Positions 37,452-49,556 of a stretch of DNA of 64,000 nt are shown one piece after another. The notes under the pieces were generated by a model. The model was not told the DNA's origin and ran no database searches. It was given only the letters and a program-made list of their open reading frames with translations. The translations under genes were made by a program, and so were the position numbers. The stretch covers positions 153,826 to 217,825 of the forward strand of contig NZ_MCUV01000004.1 of assembly GCF_002873395.1 (NCBI RefSeq). The letters are read 5' to 3'. Each line of letters starts with the position of its first letter. Position 1 is the stretch's first letter. The stretch comes from Vibrio sp. 10N.286.49.B3 (GTDB taxonomy: Bacteria; Pseudomonadota; Gammaproteobacteria; Enterobacterales; Vibrionaceae).

Positions 37452-39584
37452 TTAACGGCTAGTATGAGTTTCGATGCGCTCTAACTGAATTAACAGTGCC
37501 GATTCAGCATCTAAGATTGGCATAGTCAATCCAACCTCCTCGCACCATGCACCAGATAACTCGCAGCCATCTTTAGTCCAAGGCGGTTGATAATTAACAA
37601 TATCATCGTAGTTTGTTGGCTTATCAAGCACGCTAATACGATAGGTTGCTTGCGGATCTAGACCCGGAATACGTAGATGACCACTTAATGAGTGAGTTGG
37701 CATCGCTAATTGTGCCAGCATCACCACCGCATGCGTCTGATCTTGCGATACCACCGCATGAATTTGATGTGCGTTATCATCGGCTGGAATGCGCCAAGTG
37801 CGCCCACTATGCAGCAGTGGTCGCAGAGTTTTGTGCAGCTTGATATAACGCTCAAAGCCTGCCTTTTCTTCTACACTCTCTTTCACTGGATCAAGCTCAA
37901 TTCCCATGTGACCAAAGAGTGCGGTAATCCCTCTAAATTCAATGCTATGACGGCGACGAGTACTATGACAGTAACTGGCACCAATGTGGCTCCCCATCAC
38001 TTCAGGCGGGAAGAAGTAGCTCATGCCACGCTGAATACTTTGTCGCTCTAGCGCATCATTGTTGTCCGATGCCCAAAAACGATGAGTTCGCTTCAGCACC
38101 TCAAAATCAATGCGACCACCACCAGCAGCACACGACTCAATTTCAACCTTTGGATGATGGGCTCTCACCTTATCAACAAGATCATAGTAACGGTTCACTT
38201 GCTCATGAGCAGCGGCTTGCCCTCGGTGACCAGGCTGAACAACTTCACGGTTCATATCCCACTTAATGTAGCTGATATTATAGCGTGATAAGAAGTGATC
38301 GAGACGTTCAAATAGGAAGTTAAACGCCTGTTCATTTTGTAAATCAATCACATATTGGTTGCGACCTGTTGGCTGCTCGTAACCATCTACTGCCAGTAAC
38401 CACTCTGGATGCTGACGGTATAGATCGGAATCTTTATTGATCATCTCTGGCTCAAACCACAAACCAAACTCCATTCCGAGCTGGTTAACATGATCGACGA
38501 TCGGCGCTAAACCGTTCGGGTATTTATCTTCATCTAAAAACCAATCGCCTAAAGCGGCTTTATCGCCATCACGACCTTTGAACCACCCGTCATCAATGAT
38601 AAAACGTTCAACACCCATTTGTGCCGATTGTGTGGCCATTGACATGATGTAGTCGGGATCGTGGTCGAAATAGATGCCTTCCCAAGTATTAAGGTGGATA
38701 GGTCTTGGCTTAGCGGTAAATTCTGGCGGTAAAATGGTTTCTCGCACATGAGAATGGAAGTGATCGCTCATGCCATTTAAGCCTTGGGCACTGTAACTGG
38801 CGTATAACCATGGTGTGGTAATGCTTTCACCTTGATCTAGTGCCACTTCACCGGGTAGGTAAATCACTTCAGCTTGCATCAAACGGCGACCATCCGCTTT
38901 AACATCAACACGCAAACGGTGGTTACCACTCCAAGCAAAATGAAAGCCCCACACATCTCCATTGATTTCATTAAAGTTCTGACTGCCCACCACTAAAGCG
39001 GGATAGTGCTCATGGGAAGTGCGCCCACGACGGTTCTCTTGCTGGTAGCCACCTTGAGGTAAGTGCTGGCGGCTAGTCTGAAACTCATGCACCCAACGTC
39101 CATAATAAGTTAACAGTTCATTGGCTCGCGCTGGTAAAGGTAAGGTATTGGCAAAGCGATTGACATGATAAATGCCGGCTTTTGTATTGGTTAAGGTATG
39201 ACGACTTTTCACCACATCATGGCGATCTAAGTGCAGTTCGGTGATGAGTTCTAACCCTGCCTGCTGATCTTGGCTGGTGATCACCAAACCTGTCTCGACT
39301 TGATCAATTTGAGTAATCGTAAAAACAGGAGCCCAATCAAGGCGATCACGATGCCCCTCAATACCTGGGCTACTGAACACTCCACGTCCAAGTTCAGGGC
39401 TTAATGTCATTGCTACATCAGTATCTAAACGACCATAAGGGACAGGGCGATGCAGGGCGGCTCTAGAAGCGGATAAATCACCATTAACCGGTAAACCCCA
39501 GTGAAGAATTTCAGCAAAGTCACCCAACTCAACCAATAGCTGTGTCTCTTTACCCACCAGCCTATGTAGCGTTTTATCTGTCAT
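37452..39584 (-). CDS. alpha-Galactosidase, GH36 family
   Basis: Hydrolyses terminal alpha-galactose from melibiose or raffinose-type sugars. 710 residues from MTDKTLHRLVG (AAGGG about 9 nt upstream). N-terminal beta-sandwich (about 1-300), then a TIM barrel with FIIDDGWFKGRDGD, the nucleophile region YIKWDMNR (Asp443) and the acid/base candidate Asp507 in FWASDNND, with CAAGGGRID between; C-terminal beta domain after about 620. No signal peptide, so it acts in the cytosol on sugar brought in by the symporter. Operator 2 overlaps its promoter region. Confidence 0.93.
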   Translation of the reverse strand: MTDKTLHRLVGKETQLLVELGDFAEILHWGLPVNGDLSASRAALHRPVPYGRLDTDVAMTLSPELGRGVFSSPGIEGHRDRLDWAPVFTITQIDQVETGLVITSQDQQAGLELITELHLDRHDVVKSRHTLTNTKAGIYHVNRFANTLPLPARANELLTYYGRWVHEFQTSRQHLPQGGYQQENRRGRTSHEHYPALVVGSQNFNEINGDVWGFHFAWSGNHRLRVDVKADGRRLMQAEVIYLPGEVALDQGESITTPWLYASYSAQGLNGMSDHFHSHVRETILPPEFTAKPRPIHLNTWEGIYFDHDPDYIMSMATQSAQMGVERFIIDDGWFKGRDGDKAALGDWFLDEDKYPNGLAPIVDHVNQLGMEFGLWFEPEMINKDSDLYRQHPEWLLAVDGYEQPTGRNQYVIDLQNEQAFNFLFERLDHFLSRYNISYIKWDMNREVVQPGHRGQAAAHEQVNRYYDLVDKVRAHHPKVEIESCAAGGGRIDFEVLKRTHRFWASDNNDALERQSIQRGMSYFFPPEVMGSHIGASYCHSTRRRHSIEFRGITALFGHMGIELDPVKESVEEKAGFERYIKLHKTLRPLLHSGRTWRIPADDNAHQIHAVVSQDQTHAVVMLAQLAMPTHSLSGHLRIPGLDPQATYRISVLDKPTNYDDIVNYQPPWTKDGCELSGAWCEEVGLTMPILDAESALLIQLERIETHTSR

Positions 39585-39672
39585 CGTTATTGCCCTTTCA
39601 ATCAACCAATATATATATGGCTATCTATCATAAGCAAAATTGCGACGATTTCTGTGAGCCACAGCATAAGAA

Positions 39673-39686
39673 TGAAAACGTTTACA
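39673..39686. promoter_or_regulatory. LacI/GalR-type operator 2 (alpha-galactosidase)
   Basis: TGAAAACGTTTACA, 89-102 nt upstream of the alpha-galactosidase start. A -10-like TATGCT lies just downstream on the minus strand, so the site would occupy the spacer/-35 zone, a repressor position. Confidence 0.78.
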
Positions 39687-39867
39687 TTTGAGTAATAATT
39701 CAAACGATAAAATAACCTTGAAGTCCATCCCTTGCCCTCGTATTCTAACTACTTCGAGGATAGATGAAGCGCCTCCATTGAGTCCTAACTTTACATAACT
39801 CAATTGATAATAGACGAATTGTTAATCTTTCCTTTCAATTTGGCTATCCGCTTACTTGTTCTCCTAT

Positions 39868-39894
39868 GCCCGGTAGCTTTCTACTGGGCTTTTT
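39868..39894 (+). terminator. Orphan terminator-like hairpin
   Basis: GCCCGGTAG/CTACTGGGC forms a 9-bp stem (one G-U pair) with loop CTTT, followed by TTTTTCTTT on the plus strand. No plus-strand gene lies upstream within the intergenic region. Confidence 0.65.
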
Positions 39895-40104
39895 CTTTCC
39901 CTCACTGCCACTTTATTCCATCTTCAATGCCATAACACGATCGTGAATGATGCCACCCCGATAATGAGCCCTTTTCACCAGCAAACTCGATCAATAGCAA
40001 GTATTAATCGGATATTAAGTGCTGATAGCAGTGAAATATAACGATCACCATCACAATAAGCAGTATAAAAAATAGCTTTTAAAGCAAAAATGCTAAGCCC
40101 ATCA

Positions 40105-40118
40105 TGTAAACGTTTCCA
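40105..40118. promoter_or_regulatory. LacI/GalR-type operator 3 (porin-lacZ)
   Basis: TGTAAACGTTTCCA, 75-88 nt before the porin start codon; exact inverse of operator 1. Confidence 0.8.
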
Positions 40119-40192
40119 TCTTTTCTTTACACTCAGCGTCGAGTTAGGACTCAAACAAAAATAATCATAAAAAATAAATATGGAGATACTTC

Positions 40193-41434
40193 ATGAAAAA
40201 GACGCTGCTTGTTAAAGCATTAGGCCTTGCCCTCGGTCTAGCCCCTATGGTGAGTATTGCTGCGGTCGAAAATGTTACCTACTTCGGCTATGCCAAATGG
40301 GGAAATATCTATACTGACAATGACCAACACAATGATGGCAAAGGGGAGCGCAATGACGTGATCCGCGCTGGTGAAGGTTACGGTAACTATCGCTTAGGTA
40401 ATGAACTCAACTGGTGGGAGGCCGGGGTTAAAGCGGATGTGTGGCGTCAAAATGATATGTATTTCGATACAACGATTTATTTAGGTAGTGGTGATGCTTG
40501 GGGTGATGTGAGCACCATTCAGTTATGGTCAGCTGGTCACGGTCTTATTGAAGGTCAAAGCAATGCTAAGATCTGGGCTGGTGAGCGTTTCTATCGCCGT
40601 CATGAAGTCCACATGATTGATGTTAAATACTGGGATACTTCGAGCACAGGTATTGGTATTGAAGACTGGGATCTCGGGTTTGGTAATGGTCACATCGCTT
40701 GGATGGCACCAAACTCAAGCTCTGACGATGGTCGCAGCCTACATAATATTGATATGCGTGTTAGTGATATTTCGATCAGTGACAGCGCTGCCCTCACCTT
40801 TGGTCTTAACTATGTGACCGCACAAAACTCAAGCTACGACGACAGTAACATCACCACGTCGGGCGTTATGCTTTCTGCACTTTATCAACAAGGATGGCAG
40901 TACGGTTCTAACACCTTTGCTTTCCAATACGGTACCGATGCTCTGGCTGGCGGTTTGATGAGTGCAGAAGGTGCCTCAAATCGTAAATACAGCACTGGCG
41001 TTGACCACGATGGTAGCAGCTGGCGTATCTTTAACTCGGGCGATCTGAACGTTAATGACGAGTTCCAAGTGATGTACTCCATTGCTTACCAAGATAAAAA
41101 CCTAGATAACAACGATGGTGAAAAATGGTTCAGTGTCGGTGCTCGTCCACAATTTAGCTGGAATGAATACATGGCTACCGCTGTTGAAGTGGGCTACGAA
41201 ACGGTCGAAGCACAAAATGGCGCTGGCACCAATGACATGTACAAAGCCACCATTGCGCAGATCTTCCAAGCAGGCAAAGGCGTATGGGCTCGTCCAGCCG
41301 TGCGTATTTTTGCTACTTACTCAGAATCGACCAATGAGTGGGATCGTGACGGTGCTTACGGATCAGCAACCAGCATGAACAGCCAAACCACCGATGAAGT
41401 CACTTTCGGCTTTAACGTGGAAACCTGGTGGTAA
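40193..41434 (+). CDS. LamB-type maltoporin-like carbohydrate porin
   Basis: 413-residue outer-membrane protein with a signal peptide (about 1-23, ending VSIAA) and an 18-strand LamB fold; motifs GYAKWGN, GNYRLGNELNWWEAGVKADVW, RFYRRHEVHMIDVKYWDTSSTGIGIEDWDLG, and C-terminal FNVETWW ending in the aromatic residue used for barrel assembly. The last segment is strongly LamB-like. In this locus it should let di- and oligo-galactosides cross the outer membrane. GGAG lies about 9 nt upstream. Probably cotranscribed with lacZ (122-bp gap, no separate operator). Confidence 0.88.
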   Translation: MKKTLLVKALGLALGLAPMVSIAAVENVTYFGYAKWGNIYTDNDQHNDGKGERNDVIRAGEGYGNYRLGNELNWWEAGVKADVWRQNDMYFDTTIYLGSGDAWGDVSTIQLWSAGHGLIEGQSNAKIWAGERFYRRHEVHMIDVKYWDTSSTGIGIEDWDLGFGNGHIAWMAPNSSSDDGRSLHNIDMRVSDISISDSAALTFGLNYVTAQNSSYDDSNITTSGVMLSALYQQGWQYGSNTFAFQYGTDALAGGLMSAEGASNRKYSTGVDHDGSSWRIFNSGDLNVNDEFQVMYSIAYQDKNLDNNDGEKWFSVGARPQFSWNEYMATAVEVGYETVEAQNGAGTNDMYKATIAQIFQAGKGVWARPAVRIFATYSESTNEWDRDGAYGSATSMNSQTTDEVTFGFNVETWW

Positions 41435-41463
41435 AAACAATTCAGTAATTAGCCGTTGAATTT

Positions 41464-41497
41464 AAATGAGTTCGGTTTCACGGAATCGAATTCATTT
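41464..41497. repeat. Palindromic intergenic repeat, copy 2 (internal deletion)
   Basis: AAATGAGTTCG (41464-41474) and CGAATTCATTT (41487-41497) keep the terminal arms of the ~100-bp repeat; the middle is lost. It forms an 11-bp hairpin (one G-T) between porin and lacZ, where it could stabilise the 3' end of the upstream mRNA segment. Confidence 0.65.
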
Positions 41498-41549
41498 TAG
41501 CCACATAATGAATCCAGAACGGTATAAACCGCAAGATGAAAACAGAGTA

Positions 41550-44646
<3,097 letters not shown>

Positions 44647-44768
44647 ATAGTGAGAGGTTAGCCAGGGCTTCATCGCATCAACGGCTTATTAATGTGGATG
44701 CGATGGCGCTGATAATAATCAATACGGGTACCTAATCCTTCAGATCTTGCACGTAACGAGGTACCCCA

Positions 44769-45671
44769 TTATTGAACACAAACAACATTGAGCAGTGATG
44801 TGCCTTTCAGTTGGGTAACTTTACCATCAGTAAACAGACCTATTTTATCCTCGCCCCAATAAGGTAATTGCATCGGCCACTGCTCTTTCTTCATCACACC
44901 AGAATCAAGCAACGCATGCCACTGGTGGACATCGACTAACTGAAACCCCATCTGCTCACACAGCATAGTGACATGCTGATAATTGAGCCGCGTCCACGCT
45001 TTATCCTCTTCCATATAAAACTGATAGCGACCATCTAAGAGGTAAGGAATACGATAGGTATGCCCATCCACCTGAGCCTCAAAGCGTACAATAATATCCT
45101 CTTGAACCACCAAGTGATGCTGCGTGGTTGCCTGTGATTGCTGAGCTTTTGATTGTTCAGCTTTTGATTGTAAAGATAGGGGTGAGGTTAATGGTTCTGT
45201 TGAGATGGGATTTGATGGCAATGGATTCGCATTAGCCGTCAATGGAGTACTGGGTTGAACCTGACGCAAAAAAGATTCACGATAAGCACGCTGCTTTTTC
45301 ACTTGCTGCAGTTCTTGCTTCGCCTGAGCAAAATCATCATATGGACCGATTAAGCAGCGATAACCTAGCGGATCAGACTTCAGCCACACATTCGTTGAGA
45401 TAGCTTGGCGAAGAGGTTGAGCCTTAGCCTTACTCAGCGGCTGCTTCAACAAGCCACACTGAATCCAAAACAGTGAAGGTGGCTCGGTGGCTCTAGGGTT
45501 TTTACCCCATACCCCATCACCAATCGGACAGGTCTCTGCCAACACGGGCAACTGGCTGTCATCACTCAAAACCGCATCACACAGAAAGTCATCTGAGCCA
45601 CTTGCTGAGATTGGTAATAAGCACGAGATGACAACAGCACTTAGCGAGAGCCGAATTCCTATTTTGCTCAT
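44769..45671 (-). CDS. Secreted SPOR-like domain protein of unknown function
   Basis: 300 residues from ATG 45671, giving a signal peptide (MSKIGIRLSLSAVVISCLLPISASG). Residues about 65-140 resemble a SPOR domain (FWIQCGLL ... NVWLKSDPLGYRCLIGPYDDFAQAKQEL), a peptidoglycan-binding fold seen in division proteins. A Ser/Gln/Ala-rich linker (about 145-190) leads to a C-terminal domain of about 105 residues with paired cysteines (TMLCEQMG; NVVCV) that I do not recognise. The longer frame to 45743 would run through the upstream terminator, so it is rejected. Convergent with lacZ. Confidence 0.7.
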   Translation of the reverse strand: MSKIGIRLSLSAVVISCLLPISASGSDDFLCDAVLSDDSQLPVLAETCPIGDGVWGKNPRATEPPSLFWIQCGLLKQPLSKAKAQPLRQAISTNVWLKSDPLGYRCLIGPYDDFAQAKQELQQVKKQRAYRESFLRQVQPSTPLTANANPLPSNPISTEPLTSPLSLQSKAEQSKAQQSQATTQHHLVVQEDIIVRFEAQVDGHTYRIPYLLDGRYQFYMEEDKAWTRLNYQHVTMLCEQMGFQLVDVHQWHALLDSGVMKKEQWPMQLPYWGEDKIGLFTDGKVTQLKGTSLLNVVCVQ

Positions 45672-45721
45672 CGCCTGCTTTGTTGCGATTAATATCATAT
45701 ATACTGACCAACTCCTTTGAT

Positions 45722-45756
45722 CAAAAAAAGGACCGCAAATCATTTACGGTCCTTCA
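45722..45756 (-). terminator. Terminator of the peptide ABC operon
   Basis: Stem AAGGACCG/CGGTCCTT followed by TTTTTTTGA on the minus strand, between the last permease gene and the SPOR-like gene. Confidence 0.88.
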
Positions 45757-45813
45757 TTTAAATAGCATTTAAGTGATAAATCAATTGTCAAAATACAATT
45801 ATGGGATCACTCA

Positions 45814-46755
45814 TTAACCTTTGTATATTTTCGGGTTAAAGACATCGCGTAACCAGTCGCCCAGTAGGTTAATCACTAACACCAAGGTCACAAGCAGCAC
45901 ACCAGGGAAAGCGGTAATCCACCATGCACCAGAGAAGATGTAGTTAAAACCGGTACTGATCAAAGCACCTAATGATGGTTGATCAACAGGCAGACCTAAG
46001 CCTAAGAAAGACAGTGCGGCTTCTGACATAATCGCATTGGCAATTTGTACCGTTGAGATAACCAAGATTGGTGATAGACAGTTTGGCAGGATATGACGGA
46101 ACATGATGCGTGGCGCTTTAAAGCCCATAACACGTGCCGCTTCAATGTACTCTTTCTCTTTCTCTGCCAATACCGATGCGCGAATAGTACGTGCGTATTG
46201 TGGCCATTCTGCAATACCAATAATCACCACCAACATCACCACCGCGTACTGACTATAGAAATCACTACCAAAGCTGGCTTTAAAGATAGCAGAGACAATG
46301 ATCGCCACCATCATGGTAGAGAATGACAACTGAACATCAGCAAAACGCATTAAGAAGCTATCAATGCGACCACCAAAGTAACCCGCTGATAGACCAATAA
46401 TGATGCCTAAGAACAGTTGCAGGCCAACGGCTAAGAAACCAATCGTAAGTGACAAACGTGAGCCATAAAGCATGGTCGATAAAATATCACGCCCCTGCTC
46501 ATCGGTACCTAAGATAAAGTTTTCATCACCACCGTCCATCCAAGAAGGCGGCAGCTCTGAGTCCATAATATCAATCGAAGATAAGTCATACGGATCCGTT
46601 GGCGAGATAATTGGCGCAGCAAGTGCTAAAACCAAAAAGACCGTAAAGACCGCAAAGCTGACCATGGCCACTTTGTCGCGTAAGAAGTAGTAAAGAAAAT
46701 CCGATTGTTTAAATTGTTCCCAGCGAGAGGGAGCGGCTGTGGTAAGTTCTGTCAT
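45814..46755 (-). CDS. Peptide/glutathione-type ABC permease, OppC/DppC/GsiD class
   Basis: 313 residues, N-terminal cytoplasmic segment, first membrane helix about 32-52, five more in the BPD_transp_1 domain. ABC-coupling loop EAARVMGFKAPRIMFRHILPNCLSPI and the class motif ALSFLGLGLPVDQPSLGALI. Two nt after the upstream permease gene. Last gene of the operon; order (fused ATPase, binding protein, two permeases) is that of gsiABCD. Confidence 0.93.
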   Translation of the reverse strand: MTELTTAAPSRWEQFKQSDFLYYFLRDKVAMVSFAVFTVFLVLALAAPIISPTDPYDLSSIDIMDSELPPSWMDGGDENFILGTDEQGRDILSTMLYGSRLSLTIGFLAVGLQLFLGIIIGLSAGYFGGRIDSFLMRFADVQLSFSTMMVAIIVSAIFKASFGSDFYSQYAVVMLVVIIGIAEWPQYARTIRASVLAEKEKEYIEAARVMGFKAPRIMFRHILPNCLSPILVISTVQIANAIMSEAALSFLGLGLPVDQPSLGALISTGFNYIFSGAWWITAFPGVLLVTLVLVINLLGDWLRDVFNPKIYKG

Positions 46756-46757
46756 GA

Positions 46758-47735
46758 CTATGCTCCTTTGCCAGTTAAGTTAACCGTTGGGTTAATTAGC
46801 CCGTACATCAAATCAACGATGGTGTTGGTTACCACGAAGATTAAGCCAACAAAGATGACATACGCCGTAATAAGTGGCGTATCAACGCGGTTAATCGCTT
46901 CAAGGAAAAGAAAGCCTGTCCCTGGCCACTGGAAAACCGTTTCCGTTAAAATTGTATAAGCCACCATCGTACCAATCTGAACACCACCAACGGTCAGTAC
47001 TGGTAGCATGGTATTTTTAAGCGCATGTTGGTAATACACTTTATTCAAGTTTAGCCCTTTCGCTTTACCGAATTTAATGTATTCCGAGCTTAATACTTCC
47101 AGCATCTCTGAACGTACTAAACGAATAAAGAGTGGCAGCATAATCGATGCGAGTGAAACACATGGTAGGACTAAGTGCGCTAATCCATCGCGAGTAAAGA
47201 AGCCCGATTCCCAACCGAATACATTGGCGGTTTCGCCTCGCCCATAAGAAGGCAGCCAACCTAACTCGACCGAGAAGACATACATCAGCATAATCGCCGT
47301 TAAGAAGACGGGTACAGAGATACCAACACTACTCACTGCCATGATGAATTTGGTAAAGAAACTCTTAGGATTAATGGCTGAGTAGACACCCAGAGGGATC
47401 GATAAACAGATAATAATAAGGGTTGCGCCAAGCACTAACTCTAGTGTGGCAACCAGTTTATCTAAAATCACATCAACCGCTGGACGCTTGAAAAAATAAG
47501 AAGTACCAAGGTCGCCTTGAACAGCAGCCCCAATAAAACGTGTGTACTTTGCAATAAATGGATCATTAAGACCCAGCTCGTCACGCAAGGCTTGTCGCTC
47601 TGCATCGGAAACCGATTGTCCAACTAATTCACGTAACGGGTCACCCAGGTTATCCTGAATGGCAAACGCCACCAAACTGATCACAAACATCACTACCAGT
47701 GCCTGAAACAGGCGCTTGACCAGAAACGTAAACAT
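46758..47735 (-). CDS. Peptide/glutathione-type ABC permease, OppB/DppB/GsiC class
   Basis: 325 residues with six membrane helices. N-terminal FLVKRLFQALVVMFVISLVAFAI, class motif DPLRELVGQSVSDAERQALRDELGLNDP, coupling loop KAKGLNLNKVYYQHALKNTMLPVLT and C-terminal DLMYGLINPTV. Forms the pore with the following permease. Separated from the binding-protein gene by 169 bp with a stem-loop. Confidence 0.93.
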   Translation of the reverse strand: MFTFLVKRLFQALVVMFVISLVAFAIQDNLGDPLRELVGQSVSDAERQALRDELGLNDPFIAKYTRFIGAAVQGDLGTSYFFKRPAVDVILDKLVATLELVLGATLIIICLSIPLGVYSAINPKSFFTKFIMAVSSVGISVPVFLTAIMLMYVFSVELGWLPSYGRGETANVFGWESGFFTRDGLAHLVLPCVSLASIMLPLFIRLVRSEMLEVLSSEYIKFGKAKGLNLNKVYYQHALKNTMLPVLTVGGVQIGTMVAYTILTETVFQWPGTGFLFLEAINRVDTPLITAYVIFVGLIFVVTNTIVDLMYGLINPTVNLTGKGA

Positions 47736-47846
47736 CCCTTGCCCCTTAACTATCCATGAAATATTACAACTAGAATCGATTGATTCTATAGAAGATATTC
47801 AGCCTTAAAAAAGGTGCCTAATCCGACTGAAACAAGACTAAACACC

Positions 47847-47895
47847 AAAAGTGTCACTAATGGCCTTACTTAGAAGACCATTAGTTTGATGACAT
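47847..47895 (-). terminator. Intra-operon stem-loop after binding-protein gene
   Basis: Minus-strand TGTCA...CTAATGG / CCATTAG..TGACA hairpin followed by CTTTTGG, directly after the binding-protein stop. Such structures often make the binding protein more abundant than the permeases. Confidence 0.6.
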
Positions 47896-47904
47896 TTAAA
47901 ACAC

Positions 47905-49458
47905 TTATTCTACAACTAGGTCGCCAAAGTAAGGCATAACCATAGGGTTAACGACATCAATCGCTTTCACGTTTGATTTAACGCCCCATGCTTCACTTTG
48001 CCAATGTAGCGGAACAAATGCTGCATCGTTGTATAGTGTTGCTTCAACGCCTTTTAGTAGAGCGGCACGTTTAGCTGGATCCGTTTCTACGTTTGCAGCT
48101 TCTACTGCTTGGTCTACTTCTGGGTTTGAGTAGTAACCACAGTTGTATTGACCAACGCCAGTTTCAGTATTACGCGTCATTGTTAAGAATTCAGAGAAGT
48201 TCGCTGAATCTTCAGTATCTGAGTGCCAACCGATCATCATCATGTCTGCAGCACAAACATCAAACTCTGGCCAGTATTGTGCTTTTGGTAGCGTTTTAAG
48301 GTCAACTTTAATGCCAATCTTAGATAGCATTGCTGCAGCTGCTTGCGCTACTTTTGCATCGTTCACGTAACGGTTGTTTGGTGCCATCATGCTTAATGTG
48401 AAGCCATTCTCATAGCCAGCTTCTTTCATTAGAGCTTTCGCTTTTTTCACATCGTAACGAGGAACTAGTGTCTCATCATGACCTGCGTAACCCGTTGGGC
48501 TCTGTTGACCAGCCGTTGTTGCGAAGCCTTTCATGATGCGTTTTACGATACCGTCGTTGTTAATTGCGTGAACAATAGCTTGACGAACACGTACATCTTT
48601 CAATGCTTCGTTGCTGTTTTGGTTCATTTGGAATGAGATTAAACGTGTACCAGGCAGTGTTACTAGATCAATACCATTTGATTTTTCTACACGCTGGTGA
48701 TCGTTTGGTGCTACAGGGTGGATAAGGTCAACACCACCAGAAAGCAGTGCTGCAACACGTGTTGCGTCTTCTTTGATTGGCACTAGAGAAATGTTATCTA
48801 CGTTACCTGGAGAGTTGGTATCCCAGTAACCAGCGAAACGTTCAAAGTCCATTTTAACGCCTTGCTCACGAGCCGTTACGATAAATGGACCTGTACCAGA
48901 TAGGTTAGTTGAAGCAAAAGAGTTACCGTGCTTAACGATTTCGCCTTTGTCTTTACCATCTTCTGTTTTGCCAGCGTAGAACTTGCTATCCATAGGGAAG
49001 ATGTACGTTGCTGTTTGCAGTACTAGCGGGTATGGCTGAAGTGATACAAGTTGAACCGTGTAATCGTCCACTTTTACCATTTTTTCGTATGGTGCAAAGA
49101 TAGCTTTAAAGTCTGGAGAATCTTTTAGACGGTCGAATGTCCATAGAACATCGTCAGCGGTCATATCGTTGCCAGAGTGGAATTTAACCCCTTTACGTAG
49201 GCTAAATTCAAAAGTTGTATCATCGATACGTTTCCAGCTTTCTGCTAAACGAGACTCAAATTCCATGTCTTGAGTGAAGCGTACTAGTGGATCAAAAACC
49301 ATGTGTGATAACTGTAATGTACCACCTGATAGTTGCTCATGTGGATCAAGTGATACTGGGTCTGATGCGTAACCGATTTTGATATCAGCAGCAGCGGCAT
49401 TAAAACTTAGACCTGCAGCCATCAAAGCGACGACGAGTTTGCTTTTCATGGTGTTCAT
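47905..49458 (-). CDS. Periplasmic peptide/glutathione-type binding protein (SBP family 5)
   Basis: 517 residues with a signal peptide (cleavage near AAAA-DIKIG, about residue 24). Family-5 motifs: SLDPHEQLSGGTLQLSHMVFDPLVRF, RLAESWKRIDDTTFEFSLRKGVKFHSGNDMTADDVLWTFDRL (the SBP_bac_5 signature), and KDVRVRQAIVHAIN. First ATG chosen: AAGGAG 8 nt upstream. Delivers the substrate to the two permeases; the ligand (oligopeptide, glutathione or other) cannot be told from sequence. Confidence 0.92.
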   Translation of the reverse strand: MNTMKSKLVVALMAAGLSFNAAAADIKIGYASDPVSLDPHEQLSGGTLQLSHMVFDPLVRFTQDMEFESRLAESWKRIDDTTFEFSLRKGVKFHSGNDMTADDVLWTFDRLKDSPDFKAIFAPYEKMVKVDDYTVQLVSLQPYPLVLQTATYIFPMDSKFYAGKTEDGKDKGEIVKHGNSFASTNLSGTGPFIVTAREQGVKMDFERFAGYWDTNSPGNVDNISLVPIKEDATRVAALLSGGVDLIHPVAPNDHQRVEKSNGIDLVTLPGTRLISFQMNQNSNEALKDVRVRQAIVHAINNDGIVKRIMKGFATTAGQQSPTGYAGHDETLVPRYDVKKAKALMKEAGYENGFTLSMMAPNNRYVNDAKVAQAAAAMLSKIGIKVDLKTLPKAQYWPEFDVCAADMMMIGWHSDTEDSANFSEFLTMTRNTETGVGQYNCGYYSNPEVDQAVEAANVETDPAKRAALLKGVEATLYNDAAFVPLHWQSEAWGVKSNVKAIDVVNPMVMPYFGDLVVE

Positions 49459-49556
49459 TGCATAGCTCCTTATGCGGGAATCCGAATCCCTAGTTGTGTT
49501 GTGTTTGCTTTTTGTTTTTAATTCGCGACTTCAAGTGATCGTGGATAGTCGATAAC

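Larger units (their letters stand above)
39585..40192. other. Divergent promoter region alpha-galactosidase / porin
   Basis: 608 bp. It holds two operators (39673-39686 and 40105-40118) near the two divergent start codons and a plus-strand terminator-like hairpin at 39868-39894 that no visible gene explains. I see no regulator gene or fragment. Confidence 0.7.

Noticed and set aside
39621..39803. 60-codon ORF in the alpha-galactosidase upstream region
   Set aside because: Overlaps the operator and promoter, lacks a ribosome binding site.
40145..40165. Spot 42 match AAACAAAA in the porin leader
   Set aside because: Eight A/U-rich pairs about 40 nt from the start codon; energetically weak and likely by chance.
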